DNA of 50,616 nucleotides from Desertifilum tharense IPPAS B-1220 (GTDB lineage Bacteria > Cyanobacteriota > Cyanobacteriia > Cyanobacteriales > Desertifilaceae). Of the stretch, positions 1 to 7,214 are shown in pieces. The notes beneath the pieces were generated by a model. The model saw only the letters and a program-made list of their open reading frames with translations, did no database searches and was not told the origin of the DNA. The DNA is taken from NCBI RefSeq assembly GCF_001746915.1, contig NZ_MJGC01000069.1, positions 1 through 50,616 of the forward strand. The letters run 5' to 3'. The first letter of the stretch is position 1, and each line of letters starts with the position of its first letter. A program made the translations under genes and the position numbers.

Positions 1-704
1 CTACCTTTAAATAAATTTCTGGCATTTTTAGTAGCTAAAAATCTCAAAACTAATTCTTCGTCTCCTTTTTTTTCTTTCTCTACTTGTGCCAATGTTTCTA
101 TGCAATTTGTAAAAGCAGAATGAGATGCTTTTTCTTGAATAAAAGAATAGAAACGAATTCCATCCTCACCTACCATCCGAGCAGAACAGTTACGAATTTC
201 TTGAGGATCTAGAATCTCTCCGCCTGTATTTAAGCGTTTAAACATTGCATATCGCAACATTGACTTACTTTGACGTTTGATAACTACTGTTCTCACAGAG
301 GATCGTTTTATCGTAAGTCTAAGCCTTAACGATAAATCATCAAATTTATTTTCATTAAGTTCTTTGACCAAATCACATCCTTGAAGAGTAAGAGGTTCTA
401 AATTCAAAGCATTAGGGTTGATAAACTGAATAACTGAACTCACTCGTTGTAAGCCATCAATTAGTTCAAAAACAGCGTTTTCCCTTTCTATAACAAAAAT
501 TTGAGGAATCGGTAATTCTAGAAGAATAGATTCTATAAGGCGAGATCTTTGCTCATTAGACCATCGAAAAAGACGTTGATACTCTGGCTGAATTATCAGC
601 TCTTTATCAGAATACAAATTAACAATTTCACCAAAACTGAAATCAACAGCTTCAGTGCGTACTTCTCCAATTTTATTATCTATAATTTCTTCCAATGAAG
701 CCAT
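1..704 (-). CDS. DUF262 / ParB-like domain protein, DpdB-like (partial, C-terminus beyond the window)
   Basis: Translating back from the ATG at 704 gives 234 residues that stay open to the window edge. Seen: a DUF262 (GmrSD N-terminal, ParB-like) signature with a PEYQR-type motif at residues 40-44, an RLIESILLELPIPQIFV-like segment near 55-71, and DGLQR at 83-87. A GGGAGAG ribosome-binding site precedes the start. Known: DUF262 domains occur in restriction proteins such as GmrSD, and DpdB, the helper ATPase of DNA 7-deazaguanine modification, is to my memory of the same ParB/DUF262-like kind. Inferred: because the upstream gene is a transglycosylase paralogue on the same strand (205-base gap), a DpdB-like role is the best contextual guess. 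A stand-alone DUF262 defence protein is the alternative. The gene is AT-rich, unlike the rest of the window. Confidence 0.85.
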   Translation of the reverse strand, partial: MASLEEIIDNKIGEVRTEAVDFSFGEIVNLYSDKELIIQPEYQRLFRWSNEQRSRLIESILLELPIPQIFVIERENAVFELIDGLQRVSSVIQFINPNALNLEPLTLQGCDLVKELNENKFDDLSLRLRLTIKRSSVRTVVIKRQSKSMLRYAMFKRLNTGGEILDPQEIRNCSARMVGEDGIRFYSFIQEKASHSAFTNCIETLAQVEKEKKGDEELVLRFLATKNARNLFKG

Positions 705-909
705 GTTTTACTCTCCCTTGACTAATTATTAGTAGCTAAATGCTAACCCAGATATATAAAATCAGAATATCATAATAATCCCTGTTCAAGAGTAATTTTT
801 CAACCGATGTCCAGTTTTGATTTTCAGTATTTAGTTGGGCAACTATTTTTTCAAGCAAAAGGTGAAGTTGATGGCAAGACATAGCGTAAAAGTGTAAGAT
901 ATACATTTA

Positions 910-2772
910 TTATTTTTCGACCTTCAATATAGTACTAATTCGCTCGATCAATTCTGTGATATTTTCCCTACGAAAAAATTCAGTAAATCTACGACTCTTA
1001 GGTTTAACCGGAAGCACCTGTAAGCTACAGGAAGCCTTTTTCGCTGCCTGCTCTAAGACAGTACGATAGGCACTACTGGTGGCGTAGCCAATATAAGCCT
1101 CATAATAATTGGTGTAATGCTCCAAGTAAGCTACTACACGATCGGTTACTAAGGTAATTTGCTCTGTATTGAAACGCTCTAAGCGAAAATCATACCCTAA
1201 AATAGTTTCTTCCTGCTCATATTTTTCTGGAACAAGACCATAGAGTCCAGAAAGTGTAACTTTTTCAAGCAATTTTGTATTGTCGCCTAAAGCTTTCTCA
1301 AGACATTCTGCTATCCAACGATGGGAACGAGACTGAGAGTATGGTTTGCCACCTGAACAAGGGATAATCAGTAGCACCTGCTTGCCCTTAGACGGTTGAT
1401 AACCATTTTTCAGAATATCAAAATCATCCGGCGTGTATTTGAGGGAAATAAGTCGTTCATCCAGATTTGGTTTTTGTTTTGGAGGTGTCGAGACTATTGT
1501 ACGCGATAGTCTAACTCGCAAGCTCTCATCTTCTTGTGCAATGGCTTCTAAGACAGAGTGTAGTTGAGGAAAATTTTCTGTATACTGTATTAAATAGTCC
1601 TGCAACTGATCTGCCTCGATCGCTTTTTTAGTTTCATCAACAATTTGAAAGTCCATCTCCAAATTATGTAGAGCAATATCACCGTAGTATTTGCTTTTGT
1701 AGTGACCACTCTCTTGAGGACGACCGCGAATATCAGACATTAATGCCTTCTGTATTTCTTCAAGATTCGCATTTTTGCATACGCGACAATCACAAATCAA
1801 CTTATCCATCTCTAAAATAGGTTGTGTACGCCTAGTCACAGGATCGATGTAGCTCAAACTCCTAGTTTCTTGAACATAGGTACTAGAATCAAAGCTGTCT
1901 ACTCCCAAATAGGCTAGAATAGGAACTATATTACCAGTTACTCCAAACACGTGGATAGGTATTTCATTATGACGTTTTTTGGGAATATTCTCTTGTAAGC
2001 CTTGTAAAATATTAACAATAGTAAGTAATTTATGGCTACCTCGTAGAGGGACTAACGAACCAACAGCCAATCCAAAAGGATAATTTTTTAAGTTCTGAGT
2101 TTGAAACCTATCAAAGACTTGTTTTACATAGCGACCCATGCTGTCTCTATTTTGACCATGAGCAGCAACATAGAGAAAGGGCTGATAATCCGATCTTTTT
2201 TGGAGTTCTAAAGCTGTACTAATAGCATTTTCTATACTTTTTTGCATTCGCTCCTCAGCTTCAGCCTGTGTCAAACCGGGCGGCAGTGGATAATCTAACG
2301 TAGCAACAATATCGCCCTCAAACTCTCTTTGTAATTCTAGGATTGTCTGTGAAGCTTTTTCGTTTTCAATCGAGAGGTTATAGGCAGATAAGTTTACACT
2401 TTTATTCCAAAGTAATTTAAAGCCACCAGAATCAAGAAATAAGGGGGATGAAAAATTTTTAAGACTTAAGTCATTTATGTAGCGCTGTTTAATACCTTGC
2501 TTTCGCCACTTGTCCAATTCATGAGGTCTATTGGGAATAAAGTCTAAAAAATGAAGCACTTGAGACATCAAGGGTACTGGTGCTTCACGACGCAGTAAGC
2601 TGTTCAATTCATCTGCTTGGAGAATATACTTCCATAAGCCTCCTCCTCTAGCTGTTGTACCAGTCACTAAACATACTACTGGGTACAAACGTGGAGTAGA
2701 GATAGTAGTTTGTGTCCGTGAAAGATGTAACTTACCAATACGACCATGTTTAAAGGGTGTTATTGAAAACAT
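910..2772 (-). CDS. TGT-family transglycosylase with C-terminal DUF5591-type domain (DpdA-like DNA 7-deazaguanine transglycosylase)
   Basis: This 620-residue protein has two parts. Residues about 1-400 match the tRNA-guanine transglycosylase barrel. DSGGF with the general-acid Asp is at 114-118, a GLAVGSL loop at 234-240, and the nucleophile Asp at 295 in VDSFDSS. The zinc ligands are CxCxxC at 327-332 and His369. Residues about 460-600 carry PCSGGKPYSQSRSHR (471-485) and a SGLYGLVPEKYE segment, typical of the DUF5591 domain of archaeal archaeosine enzymes. Known: TGT paralogues of the DpdA group insert preQ0 into DNA, while housekeeping bacterial TGT lacks this C-terminal extension and is about 370-380 residues. 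Inferred: a base-exchange enzyme acting on DNA (or, less likely, tRNA). The partner is the downstream DUF262 gene. PreQ0 synthesis genes are not in the window, and the host queuosine pathway could supply it. Confidence 0.8.
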   Translation of the reverse strand: MFSITPFKHGRIGKLHLSRTQTTISTPRLYPVVCLVTGTTARGGGLWKYILQADELNSLLRREAPVPLMSQVLHFLDFIPNRPHELDKWRKQGIKQRYINDLSLKNFSSPLFLDSGGFKLLWNKSVNLSAYNLSIENEKASQTILELQREFEGDIVATLDYPLPPGLTQAEAEERMQKSIENAISTALELQKRSDYQPFLYVAAHGQNRDSMGRYVKQVFDRFQTQNLKNYPFGLAVGSLVPLRGSHKLLTIVNILQGLQENIPKKRHNEIPIHVFGVTGNIVPILAYLGVDSFDSSTYVQETRSLSYIDPVTRRTQPILEMDKLICDCRVCKNANLEEIQKALMSDIRGRPQESGHYKSKYYGDIALHNLEMDFQIVDETKKAIEADQLQDYLIQYTENFPQLHSVLEAIAQEDESLRVRLSRTIVSTPPKQKPNLDERLISLKYTPDDFDILKNGYQPSKGKQVLLIIPCSGGKPYSQSRSHRWIAECLEKALGDNTKLLEKVTLSGLYGLVPEKYEQEETILGYDFRLERFNTEQITLVTDRVVAYLEHYTNYYEAYIGYATSSAYRTVLEQAAKKASCSLQVLPVKPKSRRFTEFFRRENITELIERISTILKVEK

Positions 2773-2922
2773 CTATTTCCTGAGTTGAGATATGATTACA
2801 GGTAGTATAGTGATAGCTTTTAGGCTTTTCTACCGGGAGAGGAGCAATATAACACTAAACAAGATCTTTTGCGTTACTATCTATACTGAGCAAACGGGCG
2901 ATCGTAGGAGAACAAGAAATCT
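2773..2922. other. Upstream region of the transglycosylase gene
   Basis: This 150-base AT-rich stretch must hold the promoter of the minus-strand transglycosylase gene. No clear -35/-10 pair or operator could be assigned by eye. Confidence 0.3.
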
Positions 2923-3123
2923 ATGAAGGAGGGTCGCAAGTACCAGCCACGCCTTAAATTTTTATGACACAGCGATCAAGATGAAGTGACCCTAACTTTT
3001 GCAGGAATCGAGGTGCTAAGGAATAATACTTTGCCTGATTCAGCACAATGTAAACGGACATGAGGGAGAGTATGGTAGAGCTACTCAAAGCCTAAGAAAA
3101 TGATAGGACAGCAATTGCCGTAA
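2923..3123 (+). pseudogene. Degraded DUF7662-like small protein
   Basis: One reading frame from the ATG at 2923 spells MKEGRKYQPRLKFL, a TGA at 2965, then HSDQDEVTLTFAGIE and NNTLPDSAQ. Further stops follow at 3061 (TGA), 3076 (TAG) and 3121 (TAA), all in the same frame. The pattern KYQPL..FL..S.QDEVTLTFAEIE...LP.SAR is that of the small DUF7662 family as I remember it. The similarity runs across the stops without a frame change, so this looks like a gene killed by point nonsense mutations. An AGGAG-like ribosome-binding site (2906-2910) lies 12 bases upstream. The family assignment is from memory and is the less certain part. Confidence 0.5.
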
Positions 3124-3202
3124 CTCTTAACTCGAAAGCGAAACCGAAAAGCGATCGCGATCGAGGACTAAAAACAATAGGTCGCGCTGAATGCTTGGAG
3201 GG

Positions 3203-3868
3203 CTAAAAACTAAATCGTTCTCCAAAACTCTCAGCAAAAAAGACTTGCTCTACGTCAAATCTGCCGCCGTATGCTTTTTTAGGTTCCTCGGCGGCGTATC
3301 CCATTGGCAGCAAACAACACACATCAACCTCGTCGGGAATTTTAAACGCTTCCTTGACTTGAGCGCTAACAAACCCCTCCATTGGACAGCTATCGACGCC
3401 AAAACTTTTGGCCACAATCATTAAATGAGCTACGGCTAACATTGTATGGCGATTCGTCCAGGCTTCCACTGACTCAAAACAGGGATGATTTTCAAACAAC
3501 TGGGGAATGGCTTGGCGGATATAATCGGCATAAGCATCGGGTACGGCGTTGTGTTGCTTGCCAAGTTCAATCACCGATTCGATATAATCTGATTGGGAAA
3601 CGCGGCGATCGCCACAGCAGATTAACACCAGCGGCGCTTCCCCCACTTGACGCTGATTGAACGCACAAGCCTTGAGGCGATCGCGATTTTCTGGCTCTTT
3701 TACCACAATAAACCGCCACGGTTGCAGATTGTAACCCGAAGGCGATCGCAATCCCAAGCGAAAAATCTCCTCTACAAGCACTTCCGGAATCGGATCGCTT
3801 TTGAAAGAACGTTCTGCGCGTCGCTGTTCAATCGCATCCTTTAGCCCATAGGTCGGTTGAATATTCAT
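3203..3868 (-). CDS. Nitroreductase family protein (FMN-dependent)
   Basis: This 221-residue protein is the usual length for a nitroreductase fold. Seen: an N-terminal RRAERSF segment (the FMN-phosphate binding RRS/TxR-type motif), RSPSGYNLQPWRFIVV around 41-56, DSCPMEGF around 159-166 and a PMGYAAEEP segment near the C-terminus. These correspond to the flavin-binding elements of the family. Known: members reduce nitro compounds, quinones or flavins with NAD(P)H as soluble homodimers. The physiological substrate cannot be read from sequence. The start lies only 3 bases after the stop of the GntR-type gene upstream, so the two are probably co-transcribed. Confidence 0.88.
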   Translation of the reverse strand: MNIQPTYGLKDAIEQRRAERSFKSDPIPEVLVEEIFRLGLRSPSGYNLQPWRFIVVKEPENRDRLKACAFNQRQVGEAPLVLICCGDRRVSQSDYIESVIELGKQHNAVPDAYADYIRQAIPQLFENHPCFESVEAWTNRHTMLAVAHLMIVAKSFGVDSCPMEGFVSAQVKEAFKIPDEVDVCCLLPMGYAAEEPKKAYGGRFDVEQVFFAESFGERFSF

Positions 3869-3871
3869 AAC

Positions 3872-4855
3872 TTACTCTAAGCCTAACTCGCGTTTGAGGT
3901 GATTAATCGACTTTGTACCAATGTAATTATCCGAGCAAATAATCTGAGGCGGACGAATAATATCCTCCCGACCCGCAGACACCGCCGCCTTCACCACCGG
4001 AAAACTGACCGGGTCGGTGACAATGACCTGAGCAGAGCGTACCATAGCATTGAGCTTATATTGATCTGTAATTTGGGCAGTCATCACCAACAAATCGTCT
4101 CCCCGGAGGCTGTAGATAATCACCTCAGTGGCCCGCAAAATCCCAGAACTGAGACTAACAATTCCCAAACACGTCCCTTTTGGCAGATTCTTAACCAGAT
4201 CGATTTCCTTACCATAGTCGTAGATGTCCACTGGAATCACCCGAACAGATTTAGGGGCTGCGATCGCTTCGGCTTCAGCGATAAAATAGCGACTTGTCAC
4301 CACTGTACCCGACCGCGTTTGATCCAGAATGTGACTCAACTCCTCTAGAGGAACCAATTGCAGCGGCGTTTGCAGCGCTTGTTCCAACTCCTTGGCCATC
4401 AACTCACCCACCCCAATATCTTGAGTCGGTGCAGTCACCAACACCCGCGCGCTACACCGCAAGCGCCAGTCAATCTCCGATAAGAATAACTCCCGCGCCT
4501 CACTCAGCGTACAGCCTTGTTTAAGTAACTCATTCAAACTGCCTTGGACAATCGAACGCGCTTGGGGGTATTGTTCAAATAACGGCGATCGCGTTTTCGT
4601 TCCCGCCTCATCCCCTTGCTTGCGGACATAAATTCCCGACCCGGCCAACGCCTCCACAAATCCGGTATCCTCAAGCTGGCGATAGACCTTGCTAATCGTA
4701 TTGCGATGTAAACCCGTTTGCATCGCCAAAGCACGGGTACTCGGAAGTCGATGACCCGGCGGAAACTGCCGAGAGGCGATCGCAAACCGGATCTGATTAA
4801 ATAATTGTGTAGATGCAGGGATATCACTATCCGGCTGAATATGAAATTGAACCAT
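3872..4855 (-). CDS. plmA: GntR-family transcriptional regulator, PlmA type
   Basis: This 327-residue protein has a GntR winged-helix domain at about 9-77. It includes FPPGHRLPSTRALAMQTG and LHRNTISKVYRQLEDTG, the recognition-helix region. The C-terminal 230 residues do not look like a FadR, UTRA or aminotransferase domain, which fits the cyanobacterium-specific PlmA group. The opening VQFHIQPDSDIPASTQLFNQ is as I remember PlmA. Known: PlmA was found as a plasmid-maintenance factor in Anabaena and binds the PII-PipX complex, linking it to nitrogen status. It is followed after 3 bases by the nitroreductase gene. Confidence is high for GntR and moderate for plmA. Confidence 0.82.
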   Translation of the reverse strand: MVQFHIQPDSDIPASTQLFNQIRFAIASRQFPPGHRLPSTRALAMQTGLHRNTISKVYRQLEDTGFVEALAGSGIYVRKQGDEAGTKTRSPLFEQYPQARSIVQGSLNELLKQGCTLSEARELFLSEIDWRLRCSARVLVTAPTQDIGVGELMAKELEQALQTPLQLVPLEELSHILDQTRSGTVVTSRYFIAEAEAIAAPKSVRVIPVDIYDYGKEIDLVKNLPKGTCLGIVSLSSGILRATEVIIYSLRGDDLLVMTAQITDQYKLNAMVRSAQVIVTDPVSFPVVKAAVSAGREDIIRPPQIICSDNYIGTKSINHLKRELGLE

Positions 4856-4935
4856 TAACTTATTTAGCCTCCAGAGAGTTCCAGCGCGGAGCGAAGGTAG
4901 CTCTGTCTCTAGGATATGCTGATCTTTGTACGGAG

Positions 4936-5091
4936 TCTAAATTGGGAATTGGGGATGGGGAGGTGGGGGGATGGGGGGAAGAAGGGAATTGGGAGTTAGG
5001 AGTTGGGGGTTGGGGAAGAAGGGAATTGGGAGTTAGGAGTTGGGGAAGAAGGGAATTGGGAGTTGGGAGTTGGGGGTTGGGGAAGAAGATG
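4936..5091 (+). repeat. G-rich heptamer array (GGGAGTT / GGGAATT / GGGGAAGAAG)
   Basis: This is a short-period array built from GGGAATT, GGGAGTT and GGGGGTT units interrupted by GGGGAAGAAG. The same units recur at about 33857-34008, 45781-45906 (and inverted at 46108-46275) and 50479-50520. Such short tandemly repeated heptamers are typical of intergenic DNA in filamentous cyanobacteria. The long ORF that can be drawn across this stretch is repeat translation, not a gene. Confidence 0.9.
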
Positions 5092-5132
5092 GGGGAATAT
5101 AGAAGAGTTGGACTCTGTTGTACTTCTGCATA
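5092..5132 (+). repeat. Dispersed 41-base core repeat, copy 1
   Basis: This segment matches the reverse complement of 46070-46110 with two mismatches. It begins GGGGAATATAGAAGAGTTGG and ends in TACTTCTGCATA. In both loci the core directly follows a G-rich heptamer array. Weaker similarity continues beyond it: TCAGACTCAGCACTT here and TCAGATTCAGCACTT in copy 2. Confidence 0.85.
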
Positions 5133-5227
5133 TCAGACTCAGCACTTGTTTCCCGGCTTAGAACCCCCATGCTTGGTGTGAAGCGCACAACAGCCTTTTC
5201 TACTTAGCACTAACTTCCTCCTCACCC

Positions 5228-5387
5228 TCTTCCCCACTCAGCACTCTTGACCCCACTCAGCACTCAGCACTTTACACTCAGCACTCTTGACCCCACTCAG
5301 CACTCAGCACTTTACACTCAGCACTCAGAAACCCACTCAGCACTCAGCACTTTACACTCAGCACTCAGAAACCCACTCAGCACTCAA
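5228..5387 (+). repeat. ACTCAGC heptamer array in about 40-base higher-order units
   Basis: The pattern ACTCAGC-ACTCAGC-ACTTTAC-ACTCAGC-ACTC followed by TTGACCCC or AGAAACCC recurs about three times, giving a higher-order period of about 40 bases. The array ends about 6 bases before the AAGGAGA ribosome-binding site of the dienelactone hydrolase gene, so it is probably transcribed as that gene's 5' leader. Confidence 0.9.
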
Positions 5388-5398
5388 TAAGGAGAAAG

Positions 5399-6136
5399 AT
5401 GTTACAGACCGCTAGAGTTAAAATTTCCAATGGCGACTTCAAACTGGATGCTTACTTAGCGCAACCTGAAGGCGAGGGGAGTTATCCAGGGGTAATTGTC
5501 CTGCAAGAAATCTTCGGGGTGAACGCTCATATTCGCGAAGTTACCGATCGCATTGCCAAAGAAGGGTATATTGCGATCGCACCCGCCTTATTTCAGCGTC
5601 AGGCCCCCGGTTTTGAAGCAGGCTACACCGAAGCCGACATTCAAGAAGGACGAGAATACAAAAATCAAACCACCGCAGCCGAACTCCTCAGCGACATTCA
5701 ATCCGCCATCAACTACCTTAAACTCTTCCCCTATCGCAAACCGGGCGGTATGGGGTGCATCGGCTTCTGCTTTGGGGGTCACGTCGCCTACCTCGCCGCT
5801 ACCCTAGAGGATATTAAAGCCACAGCCTCGTTCTATGGGGCAGGAATCGCCACCATGACCCCTGGAGGTGGCGAACCGACCCTGAAGCGCACTTCCGAGA
5901 TTAAAGGCACCCTCTACGCCTTTTTTGGCAACGAAGACGCCAGCATTCCCCGCGAACAAGTTGACCAAATTGAAGCCGAATTGAACAAGCACCGAATTCC
6001 CCACGGCGTTTTTCGCTATCGCGGTGCCGATCATGGCTTTTTCTGCGACCATCGAGCTAGTTACAATGAAGCGGCAGCATCTGATGCCTGGACGCAGGTG
6101 ATGCAGCTTTTTAGTCGCGAACTCCAGGCCACCTAA
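5399..6136 (+). CDS. Dienelactone hydrolase family protein
   Basis: This 245-residue alpha/beta hydrolase has the family's characteristic Cys nucleophile. GFCFGGH places Cys at 124 (G-x-C-x-G), Asp180 sits in FFGNEDASIP, and His212 in GADHGFFCD. These form the Cys-Asp-His triad of carboxymethylenebutenolidase-like enzymes. VLQEIFGVN at 35-42 is the usual oxyanion-side segment. No signal peptide is seen, so it should be cytosolic. Known: the founding member opens dienelactones in chlorocatechol breakdown, and cyanobacterial homologues have uncharacterised substrates. The start is supported by AAGGAGA 6 bases upstream. The next gene begins 15 bases after the stop. Confidence 0.92.
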   Translation: MLQTARVKISNGDFKLDAYLAQPEGEGSYPGVIVLQEIFGVNAHIREVTDRIAKEGYIAIAPALFQRQAPGFEAGYTEADIQEGREYKNQTTAAELLSDIQSAINYLKLFPYRKPGGMGCIGFCFGGHVAYLAATLEDIKATASFYGAGIATMTPGGGEPTLKRTSEIKGTLYAFFGNEDASIPREQVDQIEAELNKHRIPHGVFRYRGADHGFFCDHRASYNEAAASDAWTQVMQLFSRELQAT

Positions 6137-6151
6137 TTTGACAGCAATTCC

Positions 6152-7051
6152 ATGAACTCTCAATCGACCTCATCTAAATCGTTGACATCTTTTACCGCTG
6201 ATGATTTCGCCAAAGCGCTTGAACAGCACGATTACAATTTTCAAGCCGGACAAGTGGTGAACGGTAAAATTATTGCTCACGATAATACTGGTGTCTACGT
6301 GGATATTGGCGGTAAGTCAGCCGCTTTTGTCCCCCTTGCAGAAGCCTCCCTCAGTTCGGACAAACCTTTGGCAGAGGTTTTACCCCTCCATGAGGAAATG
6401 GATTTTTTGATTGTCCGCGAACAAAATGAGGACGGACAAGTTACGCTGTCGCGGCGACAGTTGGAAATTAAGCAACGCTGGAATAAGGTTCTTCAGTTGC
6501 AAGAGGAGAATCAATCGGTACAAGTGCGCGTCACTGGAACGAACAAAGGTGGCGTTACGGTGAATCTCAAGGGGTTGCGCGGATTTATTCCTCGCAGCCA
6601 CCTACTCGAAAGAGAGAATTTAGAGGCGCTTGTGGGTGAATCGCTAACGGTTAGTTTTATTGAGGTGAACCTAGAGACTCGTAAATTGGTGCTTTCTCAA
6701 CGTCTGGCGACTCAATCGGCTAGTTTTAGTCAATTTGAAGTGGGTCAACTGGTTGAAGGCAAGATTTCTGGAATTAAACCGTTTGGTTTGTTTGTGGATT
6801 TAGGCGGAGCAACGGGCTTAATTCATATTAAGCAAATTAGCCAAAATTTTGTTGAGTCGATCCCTAGCGTGTTTCAACTTGGGCAATCGGTCAAAGCCAT
6901 TATTATTAATTTGGATGAAGGCAGAAACCGCATTTCCTTATCTACCCGCGTTTTAGAAAATTATCCCGGCGAGATGATAGAAAAAGGCGAGGAAGTGATG
7001 GCCAGTGCCGAAGCCCGACGCGATCGCGCTGCCAAACAACTGTTAAGCTAA
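6152..7051 (+). CDS. S1 RNA-binding domain protein, Rps1B-like (30S ribosomal protein S1 homologue)
   Basis: The 299-residue protein has three S1 (OB-fold) repeats at about 30-103, 115-186 and 197-270. The first has GQVVNGKIIAHDNTGVYVDIGGKSAAFVP, the second a divergent TGTNKGGVTVNLKGLRGFIPRSHL, and the third VGQLVEGKISGIKPFGLFVDLG. Known: cyanobacteria have a short three-repeat S1 of the chloroplast type plus a paralogue, Rps1B. This length and the hydrophilic N-terminal tail fit Rps1B better than the main S1, but I cannot prove which. It acts in mRNA binding at translation initiation. It is closely spaced behind the dienelactone hydrolase gene and followed by a hairpin terminator. Confidence 0.85.
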   Translation: MNSQSTSSKSLTSFTADDFAKALEQHDYNFQAGQVVNGKIIAHDNTGVYVDIGGKSAAFVPLAEASLSSDKPLAEVLPLHEEMDFLIVREQNEDGQVTLSRRQLEIKQRWNKVLQLQEENQSVQVRVTGTNKGGVTVNLKGLRGFIPRSHLLERENLEALVGESLTVSFIEVNLETRKLVLSQRLATQSASFSQFEVGQLVEGKISGIKPFGLFVDLGGATGLIHIKQISQNFVESIPSVFQLGQSVKAIIINLDEGRNRISLSTRVLENYPGEMIEKGEEVMASAEARRDRAAKQLLS

Positions 7052-7094
7052 TCTAGGATTCGCTGCCTCAAGGCAGACTATTCTTAATGGCTGT

Positions 7095-7129
7095 AAAATC
7101 CCTAACTTCTTTTCGAGGTTGGGGATTTT
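7095..7129 (+). terminator. Hairpin terminator after the S1 gene
   Basis: AAAATCCCTAACTTC (7095-7109) pairs with GAGGTTGGGGATTTT (7115-7129), with two wobble pairs and a 5-base TTTTC loop. The downstream arm ends in TTTT. It lies 44 bases after the S1 stop and before the Tab2-like start. Confidence 0.7.
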
Positions 7130-7214
7130 GTCTGAAAAGTTATCAATTGAGTGGCAAAATGAGAGAAAAAGCACGCTCAGTAACCGTAGCAATCTCACCC
7201 TAAAAATTTTTACA

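Noticed and set aside
910..2772. Housekeeping tRNA-guanine transglycosylase (tgt)
   Set aside because: Length of 620 residues, the added DUF5591-type domain, atypical loops and the DUF262 neighbour point to a paralogue.
4813..5181. A 122-codon plus-strand frame rich in Gly, Trp and Arg
   Set aside because: It is translation of the G-rich heptamer array and overlaps the start of plmA; no family likeness.
4936..5387. Possible CRISPR array
   Set aside because: Units are 7 and about 40 bases with no unique spacers and no direct-repeat/spacer alternation; no cas genes nearby.
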